Of a stretch of DNA of 64,000 nt, positions 33,781 through 44,400 are shown one piece after another (positions within the stretch are counted from its first letter, which is position 1; every line of letters starts with the position of its first letter). This DNA is from Durusdinium trenchii. Taxonomy: Eukaryota > Sar > Dinophyceae > Suessiales > Symbiodiniaceae. The stretch spans positions 65,162 to 129,161 of the forward strand of contig CAXAMN010003847.1 in NCBI GenBank assembly GCA_963970005.1, in the 5' to 3' direction. A program made the translations under genes and the position numbers. The notes under the pieces were generated by a model that saw only the letters and a program-made list of their open reading frames with translations, did no database searches and was not told the DNA's origin.

Positions 33781-34049
33781 CCATCCGCCCATCTCTGCCA
33801 GCGAAGATCCCGAGCTTTGCTTGACATGTAAACAATCACATCCCTCCGTCTGCCATGCGCTCCCTCCAGGCGTGAGGATCTCTGCGAATTCGCGGGCCTC
33901 CGAAGCGAGGCCCCAGAACTTTCGCGGCAAGGGCTGTCGAGGCAAAGCGGGCAGGCGGGGACCGGGAGAACCTGGAGAGCGGAGATCTGTGGGGAGGGGG
34001 ATGAGGCCGGGATGAGGGCCTTAAGGGAGGTCTGAAGGAGGGCCTTCGA

Positions 34050-34127
34050 AGGTGCTGTTGTTGTTGTTGTTGTTGCTGTTGCCGTTGCTGCTGCTGCTGC
34101 TGCTGCTGTTGTTGTTGTTGTTGTTGG
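34050..34127. repeat. GTT/GCT trinucleotide tract
   Basis: (GTT)n(GCT)n(GTT)n, about 25 triplets. It gives poly-Leu forward and poly-Gln/Asn in reverse. Confidence 0.9.
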
Positions 34128-35079
34128 AAATTGAGCCAGACCAAGGGCTAAGACCTAAGAATACAGCAGTATATACTAAGGCTTGTTTTGCGGATCCATG
34201 GTTTCTCTGGGCAGTTGAAGCTCGTCCCCCAAACTTCTGGACACCTGTGTTGTTGATGTGTGCGGGTATAGGCATGTTGAGTAAAAGGCATGGCAGGTTA
34301 ACACTTTCGTTTGAGCATGTCGGCGGATGATGACGATGATGATGGAACGACGTATTTCTCCGGCAACAAATTGATTTTGTTGGATGTTCATCAACTTGTT
34401 AGAGGGCGCTTGGTACGGAAAAAGGACATAGCACCAGGATTGCTGTTGAGAGAGATAATAGCTTTAAAAACCCTATGATGGGTTCTTGGATGTCTTCAGG
34501 TCGTTGATGGCTTGGAGGTCGAAGTGTTCTCCACCTGAAAACATCCATCCGGAGGAATCCCATCTTTGTCCGACTCCCCGAGACAGGTGTTTGTGGCGCT
34601 TTTTGCAGCAGCCGGAGTCTAGGAGCCCGGTTCGATTCGGGGGTGATGCATTTGCGACGACCTCTGTGGACTCCAATGGAACTGGCAGAATTATCTACAT
34701 TTGGGGTGGCTTCCGGGGTGAATCTATATTGTATTATATATATAGTATACGATATGCATACAATGCATATTGTATATTCACATCTGTTTAGGCATCTAAT
34801 ACTGTGAGTTTCCCAGATCAGGTCACAAACGATATGTCTAGCTGTGGGTCTCACACGGGATCCACTCCCAAGGCTGCAGCCTTCGCAAGTGATAGAGAGA
34901 CTCATTTTTGGGCGGGATCAGGAACTCGTGAGATGCCTTGGTGTTTCTTCTGGAGTGCTTCGACTCGAGTTGTTCGTACATGTTAAGGCTGAAGATCAAG
35001 TAAAAGCAACTAATTACTGGAGATCCCAGAGCAGATCACAATTCTGCTATTGTTGTTCCGCTGTCTCTTTTTTTTGAAG

Positions 35080-35515
35080 CACGGAATTCACGTTGGGTCA
35101 TGTTGGGTTCCAAGAGACGTTTGTGCTTCGTTCCCTGCAACCTTTCGTCAAGTTTCGTTTCATACCGGACATTGATGTCGGCAGTGGTGGTGTACCGACC
35201 ACATTGCACAGCGGAAGCGCAGGCGCAAGAATAAAGCGCCTTGGTGGAACCGCGGACGTGTCCAGGAACACGCTCTACCTGAAAATCTACACACGAGTAC
35301 CTCAGGTGATGTGCCGGGAAGCTCAGACTGATTTGGGAGCTCAGACCGAGTGCGAAGAATTGGGCCCACAGGCGGGCCAAGAGAAGAGAAAGGCGAATCT
35401 TCGGTTTGCTGAGAATCGAGATGTAGATGGACAGCTGGTGGTTCCTAAAGCCTCTGCTTGTGTTCCACAAAGTGCTGGACTTGGATGGAGCTCTACGTTT
35501 CGATCAGTCCACTGA
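35080..35515 (+). CDS. Candidate long exon, 145 codons
   Basis: Acceptor TCTCTTTTTTTTGAAG. The frame reads TEFTLGHVGFQETFVLRSL, then VKFRFIPDIDVGSGGVPTT, LGGTADVSRNTLYLKIYT, and a charged tail CREAQTDLGAQTECEELG, ending at a stop at 35515. A GTGATG donor at 35309 could end it earlier. The first half has a strand-rich pattern, the tail looks disordered. Not recognised. Confidence 0.47.
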
Positions 35516-36559
35516 CCGAGCTCATCGACGGGATACTTCCATAAACTTCCTAGGTTTCGATTTTATTCTCGTAACGTGACGAGAGAAGTTTCATATGGTC
35601 ATATGGCTCCAATTCCTTACACTGTCCTTGATTCTCTATGAACCTTTGCCAAACATTTGCAGTGTTTCAGGCGCCCTTTTCGTGTCGCTGATCTTCCTCG
35701 TTCTTGGAGGAGGGTTCGCCTTTGCCATTCTCGTGCAGTGAGCAGAATCTGCCCTCCTCATGGTCAGCATGACATTGAAGACCGTATATAGAGGACAAAT
35801 GTCTTCAGAAGGTTTATCTTCAATCTTCCATCGATCCAAGTCCACATTACAAGTGAAATCATGTGAATGACCAGTACAGCGTAACATCGCGCCTTTCTTC
35901 TTTCCTGCTTCCATGGATTTCAGCCGCCAACTCCTTCAGTCCAGGAGTTCTCAACTCCTTCAGTGGGCAACCCACCGAGGTGGACCGGATAGGGATGGGA
36001 CCAGCGGCCCCTGGGACCAGCGGGGAAAGGGGTAGATGGGATGGATATGGATGGATCCCCAAATTCAGAGGCAGCCAGGTGACATTTACAATTCCTTTCC
36101 CTTTCAGGGAGTGCAAGACTAAACAATGGTCTGCCTGGGTGACCCGAGCGTTTCCAGGAACTGCCGGGGTGCAAAACATGAGGCAACTGCACTTCTAGGA
36201 TTCTAGGAGCTCCAAACTCTGGTAGGTTGACCTCCTTAGTAGTTGATGGTGTTGAACTCTGGCGCAAGTATCGATCGGTGGTCAACCAGGGTTCGCCAGT
36301 TGAAAGACCCATTGCCATATGCGTTGCCACAGGCCATCCTCGTTCTTTTTTGCTCATCGAACATCGGTCTTTCAGCACCATAAGAAATTGGAGAGAGAGT
36401 CCTCATGTCTGATGGAAATGGCATTTGTTGGGATGTCTGCCATGAAAACCCCCCAAAAGACCAGCACTCCAAGGTATGTAAGCCAGTCAGTCTCAGGGAA
36501 CATTTGTGGAAAGTGCCCGCTCAACTTCCTCTAAATTACATCACCCTGTGTTCGGTAGG

Positions 36560-36594
36560 ATGGTTGAAGATGCTCCGACTTCAATTGGCATGGT
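36560..36594 (+). CDS. Candidate micro-exon
   Basis: TTCGGTAG|G then MVEDAPTSIGM and a consensus donor ATG|GTAAGT. The frame is open upstream to 36506 too. Confidence 0.3.
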
Positions 36595-37556
36595 AAGTGG
36601 GCCAAGGTTTTTTGGAAGAGTCTCACCGGATCTGGTCTTGAGCGCCGGGACTACGAGCTGCAAGGTATTGACAGTAGATCCATGCAGACCCTATTACAAT
36701 ACCACATAAATCATCATACATCTGTAGACTGGAAGACTTTGCCGCACTGGCGTTTTCATCACCCACCGGCGGCCACCATAGGTCGACAAGAGATGAAACA
36801 GACCCTTTCAACCACTCCAACATCCTCATGTTACGTGGATGGCGCCCCTGGAAAGACCATGAAATCCGAATACCAAACAGGCAATTGTCCACTTCCATGT
36901 TTGTTGGAGGGAGGATGGTCAGTTGATGTCTGTTGGTCGGATCCAAAAGCGTTCTTGCTGTGCTTCCAAGACCATGTTGGACCTGCTACAGTATGACACA
37001 GACAGACTAGTCTGAGTAGTCATACTCCCAGAACTTCCGTCTTGACTCATGAACCCCCCACCTGGGAGCCATCATCCACCAGTGAGCCGTTCTGACGACT
37101 CGCACCCTATCCACCCTGTCCAAAGAGCTCGTTTCAGTTCGTTAGGCGGTCCAATGATCAGCATTCCGTGGAACCAACCAGCCAGAGGGCTGAAAGCTGA
37201 TGTTCTTCTCACTGTCCTGGAGGATCCTCAAGGATCTGGATGGAACACCGTGCAAGTCTTTTGGAACACCGTGCACAAGCATAGACAACTATAGAAAACT
37301 CTTGTCATCGACCAGTCTTATTTGTTCTAAGAACTGCACTAATTCGATCAGGTCAGGAGGTAAACTCTTTGCTGAGCTTCATAGCAGAAGTCGGATAGAT
37401 GATAGATGGTATAACATATTGTAGTAAGCTTCAATGGAAAGGTGAATCTCCCTTCCAAAATATGATGAACGTCGTTTCTATCTCTTTCGGGGATCAGCAT
37501 CGTTGCGTTCCGTTGATCCAAATGTGGTCGCCTCGTGGTTCTTCCACCACTGCCAG

Positions 37557-37715
37557 GTAGTCATCAGCTACAAAGCAGGGGAATCGACCAAGTCGTTCTC
37601 CATTAGCAAGGCCCTCACAGGCCTTGGTCTCACTCCGCGACGGCCGTTTGCGGCGATAATGGGGGAAGCTCCGACATCGGTGGACTCAAGGAACCCCTTT
37701 CCAAACATAAAGTAG
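37557..37715 (+). CDS. Candidate terminal exon just upstream of the retroelement
   Basis: Acceptor CCACCACTGCCAG|G. Frame: VVISYKAGESTKSFSISKAL, then GLGLTPRRPFAAIMGEAP to TAG at 37713. Basic, protein-like. Repeat copy 8 begins at its stop. Confidence 0.4.
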   Translation, partial: VVISYKAGESTKSFSISKALTGLGLTPRRPFAAIMGEAPTSVDSRNPFPNIK

Positions 37716-37800
37716 TAACAAGAAGCTAGTAATAACAAGTGCCACGCTAGTAGTAACGGGTGCCTTACTAGTAGTAACAAGAAGCTAGTAGTAACATCTT
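37711..37800 (+). repeat. ACTAGTAG modular repeat, copy 8
   Basis: Starts at the stop codon of the candidate exon 37557-37715 and uses only AACAAGAAGCTAGTA-type modules. Confidence 0.8.
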
Positions 37801-38167
37801 GCTTTTGATGGCCCTGAAAGGCTCCAGCCTGGTCCGGTCAGTGGGGGTGGGGGGTGAGTCAAGGGTCCTTCGAAATCCGGCGAGTCAAGCTCGCGCGAGT
37901 TTGGGTGCTCACAGGGAGGTGAATCCCAACCTGGTAGTCGTCCATTCTCGGCCCATCCCCGGCGATTCTATTTTGATGTGGTTGAAGAGGCTATGACATC
38001 CCTATATATATATATGTACCAAGCCTCACAAGTTAAATCCTTTCACAAGAAATAGATCCCGCGTTCCTTTTTCTTTTTTAGCATTGCAGACTAAACTTCC
38101 TCTTCCGAGAGCCGTGTTCACTCCACAGACTGCACGCCCGATTTTTCATGTATGTAAACATATGTAG
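37801..38167. other. Insertion flank, no gene seen
   Basis: Short G-rich block then AT-rich sequence up to the retroelement target site. Nothing recognisable. Confidence 0.6.
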
Positions 38168-38172
38168 TAAAC
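38168..38172. repeat. Target-site duplication, left copy (TAAAC)
   Basis: TAAAC directly precedes the 5' LTR and recurs directly after the 3' LTR. Five bases is the usual duplication for copia integrases, and it shows that the two LTRs belong to one insertion event. Confidence 0.9.
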
Positions 38173-38332
38173 TGTCAATAGGGATGGGGTCCCAGTATAG
38201 TCGCTATACAGGTACATGCCATATACTTCTGGCTCAAGTGCCCAACCAGGTAAAAAGGAGCTTTAGCGCGCGAGCTTCATGTTGACCTAAGAGCTAGAAC
38301 GGGGCCAGGGCACACCTTTCCATCCGTTCGCA
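38173..38332 (+). repeat. 5' LTR (160 bp)
   Basis: Starts TGTCAATAGGG and ends CCGTTCGCA. It matches 55443-55602 except at 38229 (C here, T in the 3' copy). It is short for an LTR. Bases 38227-38238 read TTCTGGCTCAAG, one mismatch from the 3' end of the dinoflagellate spliced leader; the 3' LTR has the exact form. Confidence 0.95.
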
Positions 38333-38349
38333 GGTTATCAGCCGTATCC
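38333..38349 (+). promoter_or_regulatory. Candidate primer-binding site (half-tRNA type) and start of the 110-nt leader
   Basis: The 17 bases after the 5' LTR begin GGTTATCAGCC. They do not begin with TGG, so they do not fit a normal tRNA 3' end. Their reverse complement contains GGCTGATAACC, which can be read as an anticodon loop CUGAUAA closed by G-C pairs. Drosophila copia primes from a cleaved tRNA at the anticodon arm, and its site also starts GGTTAT. A similar internal-tRNA primer is therefore likely here; the exact tRNA is inference. The leader runs from 38333 to 38442. Confidence 0.4.
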
Positions 38350-38442
38350 AGACTCCTTTGAGCTGGGTACGAGCTGCGGCCTTACACAACACCATCTGAA
38401 CACACACGCATCGGATAGAACAGTTACCCTCAGTCACTGAAG

Positions 38443-41400
38443 ATGGACCAATCCGACGCCAGCACTGCATCTTTTGGAGCAGCTGCTGCGGCCGCAGATC
38501 GGATGAGTGCATCCCACAACTCTAGTCCAGGTACGATCGAAGTGGAGACTCTGACAGCGGTGAGAGAAGATGCGACAGGTAGAGCACGAAGTCGTTCCCC
38601 GTCAGCGCACTCGACACCACCGTGGGGGACACCGAGATCAGGCCGTAGCCCTAGGGAGACGAGGAGGAGGACTGACACCGGAGCTGTGAGAGTGCTAGCA
38701 TTGCAGGATGGGTCAGCTGTACCAGTGCCGTCGGACAGCGAAGCTGGAGATCGAGCAAGGGCAAGCACTGACAACCTACAACTAGCACGGGCCGATGGAG
38801 ACCTGAATGCGAAGTGTGCGCAACTACTTGCCGAAGTGCATATGTTGAACCACCAAAACGCATGGATGGTCGAATGTGAGCAGAGACAGAACCAGATTAT
38901 ACAACACGAGACCGAAGTCCACGAAGTAGTGATGGCACACCTCGAAGAATGTTATGTCGAAGGATATGGAAATCAACGAAGAATCACCCAACTTACAGAA
39001 TCCAGAGACTGTTTGCTCTCAGCAGCACACGACCTGCAATACCAGATGGACACTGATCGTGTGGCAATGCGGGATCGTCTCACCCAGTTAGGGGAGTACG
39101 CTGATCGCAACAGCGCAGAGATGGTTAGTCAAGTCGTGAACATCGGCACGGAAGAGATCCAGGCTATATCGGCGGAAAGAGATCGAGCCGTAACCGAGGT
39201 CATGACTACAATCGCAGATGCTGAGAACGTCAAGGATCTATGTAGACAGGAGTTAGTTGGACTACAAAGGCAGAGTGCCAGAAACAAACACGAATATGCT
39301 GAAGAGATGAAGATGAGGGAAGCAATGTATGCAAACAAGATCAAATGGTTATCAGAAGAGAATGAGGAGCTCAACAACCGATCTAATACTCAGGACAAGT
39401 TCATCTTGAGCATCAGAGAGCAATTGAAGAAGGCGAACGAGGAGTTGACTCAGACGAGGATTCAAGGATCCGATCGACCGTTTCAACCATCCAGCGCCGA
39501 ACTCAAGAAGGCCGAAGTCAAGGTGAACATGTTGGAAGAGGACATTCTACGTAAAGAGAGGATGCTGAAACGTCTTCAGGAAGAATTGATCGAATCAAGC
39601 GCAAGTGAAGCACAATTGAAGGTCGCACTGAAGTTGAAACCACCAGACATGGGATCAGAACCCAGTGTGGAGAATGAGATGATGACCAAGCTTAGAGCGG
39701 AACTTGAACGTACTGAAAAGTTATTAAGGTCCGAGGAGAAAGAGGCAATTGAGTACTACGAAGGTATGATGCAGAACCAACAGGACATGATGGAATTCGA
39801 AGCGCATGCATCACGGCTCAGAGATGAGAGGAATAAGTACCGGAAGAGGTACGAAGAGGAGCGCACAAGTGCAGAGAATGCAGCCGCAACCGAACATGGT
39901 GCCGCTTCATCCTCTAGCTCAGGCGGCTCCAAGATATCTCGGAAGGAACACGAGAAGATCAACATCCCTGCATGGCCCAAGATACACGACCTGGAGGTTT
40001 GGAAATCCCAGGTTGTAGCGGCAGTCGTGACGGCATCGGGCGACGAGAAACAGGAAGATTGGATCCAATGGCTCTCGGATGCCTTCAGATCACCATATGA
40101 CCCATTTCTACTCGAGACATCAGGCGAAGCAAGATTCGCTAGCATAGACGCTAAGCTAGGTATCACCTTACATACGATCATCCACGCAGCAGGTGAGAGA
40201 TCTCATGACGTACAACTGAAGGTGAGGCAGATGATGCAGAGACGTGCGAGAGGCACAACTCCTGGAATGGTCAAGGGACGAGAAATGTTAGCGTTGATCG
40301 TCGATAGTTTCCGAAGTGCCGACAACGTTGATGTGATGTATGCGTCCAAGCACTTATTCGATCTAAAGTTCCCTGGGGATAATCAACTATCCAGATTCCT
40401 TGGACAGTGGGATGAGATCATATCAGGTATGGATGCGGATGACATGCTTCCTGACAAAGCACTCCGCAACCTGCTTTGGGATAAGATTAAGGATTCCAAA
40501 GTTATGGCGTTAGACTTGTCTGTGTACGACAACATGTTGGATAAGGATCCGGATAAGACCTACCAGAAGTTACGAGAGATCATGACGAAGTGGATACGGA
40601 AATCAATTGAGACCACAAACAAGAAAGAAAGGGAAAAGGCTTTTGGGAACATCGTGAAAGCCACACCAGCGGCGGAGAAGAAGGACCCTAAAGCGAAACC
40701 CAAGAATACCAAGACCGATCCACCGAAACATGACGCCGCTCCAGTACTTCCTCAGGCTAATCCGAAGGACCACAACAAGAAGGACAAGAAGCAGGATCGT
40801 GGAAGATCAGCCACGAAGAGCCCAAAAGGGGATCGTGGCAGGTCAGCGACTCCAGCAGATACGTCCAAGATAGGATGCGCTTTCCACTTCCATGGGAAAA
40901 ACGGATGTTCTAGAGGAGACAAATGCAAGTTTAGTCACCAAGAGAAGCACAAGAGTTCTGCTAAGAAACCAGAAAACCTCAAGGATGACAGATCAAAGAG
41001 TCCCGGTGGCAGGAGCAGTAGCCCTAAGACAATGAAGGATCAGGTCTGTTGGAATTGGCAGAAAGGATCGTGCAAGTTCGGGGACAAATGTCGACGTCAG
41101 CATCACGCTGCTCCTGCTACAAAGCAAGAGGCTAGAGGCAAAGCCAAGCCCAAACCGGCTGCGCCAGCCTTCATGCTTTGCGGAGACATCGAGAGTGATG
41201 ACGAGGACATACAACCCGCACTTCCCAACGTACAACAAGGTAAACTGGCGCTTCGCTTTAAAGTCAGATTCGATGACCAGGCGAATGTGACCACGTTCAC
41301 CTGCGATCCTGGTAATGAGCTAAACAACCGTCCCCTCAGGAAGAAGAAGAGTGAGGTGCAGAAGGTGGATACCGAGCTCATTTCGTCGTTGAGAGCCCTC

Positions 41401-44400
41401 AGAGTGAGCAACATAGCTGCGCGAGTAGCACATGCCAAAGGTAAGATGATGGAGCTATTCTATGCTGAACACATTGCCAAGGCATGGATACAAATCACTC
41501 AAGATGAAGGAATCGAGGTGAACGTCGACCTGTCTGATTTCAACACCAGAGAGGTAGTAAGGAAGGATTTTGTCGACTACACGATACCAGGAACCACGAT
41601 GTTCATGGCTGTGGAGAGGTATGATGGACCACCAATACGCTTCATCATGGACACGGGATGTGGACACGATTTGATCTCAAGAGAGAAGGTCAATGCCATG
41701 GGCCTTACCACCAAGGAAGGACCCAAATCCGTGAGCTTCATGACAGCGAATGGTGTAACTAGTACATCAGAGATGGTGGACATCAATGTGGACGAACTAC
41801 CCATGAGGTCCGAGGCACACGTGTTGGAGAGCACACCATCAGTCTTTTCCATCGGGAAACGATGCATGGAACAAGGGTACTCATTCATATGGCCGGCAAA
41901 TCAATTGCCATACCTCATCGACCAGAACGCGAACAAGATTCCGCTATCGGTGCATGACAACATACCCTACATCAAGGTGAATGATGATGACGGGAGATGT
42001 TTACCAAGACCTGACGGCTTGGCCACGATACTTCATCGCATACTGTCAGGTGTGGTGCATGAAGACGAGGTCACAACAGGTCAGGAGACACAACAAGAGG
42101 AACTTCCGCCCAAGAAACCACGGAGACGGAGGAGAAAGAAGAAAGATAACCAGAAAGGTCAGGATGATGAATCTGATATCAATCCAGCTGTTGCAGGCGT
42201 CGAAGGAGAACCAGAGGAACACGGTGATGACAGGTATTCTCCTGAAGAGGAATATGACGGGGAAGACCCGAGATTCGATCGTGATCATGAAGGTCAACCT
42301 GAAGAAGCCGGAGGCGACGAACATGGAGGTGATGCGGATTCTGAACGAGGGGAGAGTGACATTGATGAAGATGAAGAGGGACTATTGGAAGTCGATGTGG
42401 TTGACGGGGAAACCAGACTATCAAAACCAGGAGTGCTGAAGAACGAGGCGAAATCCATATTGCACTTGATGACGCACCGATACAAGAACCCATATTGCAA
42501 GTCATGTGTGAGAGCAAAGATGAAGCACTACAAGACTAGCAAGGGAGCTTTCAAACGGAAATTGAAGGCATTCGGTGACCTTATCACGTTCGATCTCATG
42601 AACACTCAGAAGATGGCGAGAGATGGGATCATGCCGGATAAGGACATATTGGTGATTCGAGATCGGTTCACTGGTGTGATATGGGGTTATCCATTGAAAG
42701 CAAGCAATAGTGACGAAGTGGTGCAGGCAATGAAGCACTATATCGGTAAGAGAAAGGTCACCAACGCTTACTCGGATGATGCGCCACAATTCGAATCAGC
42801 ACTCAAGGAACTCCGGATTCCACTAGACCAGTCGCTTCCAGGACGTCCCCAGAACAATTCACTCGCCGAAAGAAACAATCAGTTCCTGATGCTTACCACA
42901 TCGACATGCCTACTAGAAGCCGGACTACCACCATGTTTTTGGCCATTTGCTGTGGAATGCGTCAGCCATTTATTGAACATCGAGAAACTGAGCGATGGCA
43001 GCAGTGCATGGTTGAAATTGCACAAGAGCGAATTCCCAGGCATGGTGATACCACTTGGAGCGAAGGTGTTCTTCAAACCTAGTGATGCGAGAGAAAGAGA
43101 CCAAGATCACAAGTTCGACCCCAAGAGCATTCCTGGCATCTTCGCAGGATACGTTATGGGGACCGGGATGAACTGGTCGCGGAAATACAAAGTATGGGCC
43201 ATAAGCGATTTCGCACAACAGAATCTAGGCTATGACGCCGAGAGACCGTTGAGGAAGTTGATTACTCCTCACATCACCGAGAAGATCTTCCAAGACGATG
43301 GAATAGAATTTCCATTGAAGAAGGAATACGAAAAGTTGAACAGCACACTCGAAGGAATGAAAGTCCTGAAGGAGAGATCCGGTTCTCCAGATGCACCTAC
43401 CAATCCCGAGTTACCCGATCCCGGCGATGGCGACGATCAAGACGATGACGATGATGCGCCTGATCCACCAGACGGGGATCTGAAGTCAAAAGCTAGCGAA
43501 ATTGACGCGATCGAGGACAAGGAAACGGAAGAGCTCACAGAGAAGAAGAAAGAGGAGTACTCCGGTCCTGATCACTACTCCGTTGGGGGGCCAGGCGATA
43601 ACATAATTTACTTGAACAACGACGGCGAACACGTCAAGATCGCAACGGACGGTCGTCTATATAGAGTGGGATCGGATGGAAGGCGACTCTTCCACAACTC
43701 ACCAAGACCCAAGGACTACCTTACACCTGAAGAATGGCAGAAGCTATCGGTGAAAGATAGAGCTATAGCCAAGAAGGCCGGGAAACATGTAGACAAGGTC
43801 GTGGATAGATTGTCGAAGAAAGCGAAAGGACTTGGGAGCAGTACGGATAAGAAGGAGGACGAGGAGCCTGATGAACTCTTGAAGGACCTGGAAGACGCCA
43901 AGAAGGGTGACGAAGGAGATAATGAGAAGAAGCCCAAGAAAGACAAGAAGGATAAGAAAACCAAGAAGGATAAGAAATCCAAGAAAGAAAAGAAGTCTAA
44001 GGGTAAGGATGAGAAGGGTGAAGGTGGACCAAGCTTGGCTATGCCTACTACCTTTACGGAGTGGGACACTGATGATGATGATGATGACCAATGGTCACCT
44101 AAATCCTTTACATCCGAGTCCACGTGTATCCCCAGTGATGAAGAATTCCTCACCGATTGGGACGAGAGTGCCATGTGGGAGGACAACGATGACAATCTTG
44201 CTATGGCGGCTTGGAAGACGGAGAACGTCTACAATCCACTGAACGGTCAGATATGTTGTTGCATCACTGGTGATCCCATTGACAACGATGTAGTTGATGA
44301 ACCATTTCCGACGATGCCATGTGTAGTGCGTGATACGCAACATCGCCCAAAACTTATGGGCAATAGGTTGTTCAACGCTGTGGTATCAAGACCTGTGAGC

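Larger units (their letters stand above)
33189..35079. other. No confident gene
   Basis: A 223-codon + frame (33344-34015) passes through the CAATC microsatellite and has uneven composition, so it is probably chance. Trinucleotide tract at 34050. Confidence 0.5.

Noticed and set aside
33344-34015. 223-codon + strand ORF
   Set aside because: Passes through CATC/CAATC microsatellites and changes composition midway.
33836-34144. Poly-Gln/Asn ORFs
   Set aside because: Translations of the GTT/GCT microsatellite.
34560-34650. Possible tRNA (CCCGGTTCGATTCGGGG looks like a T-arm)
   Set aside because: No matching acceptor stem, D-arm or anticodon arm at the right distances.
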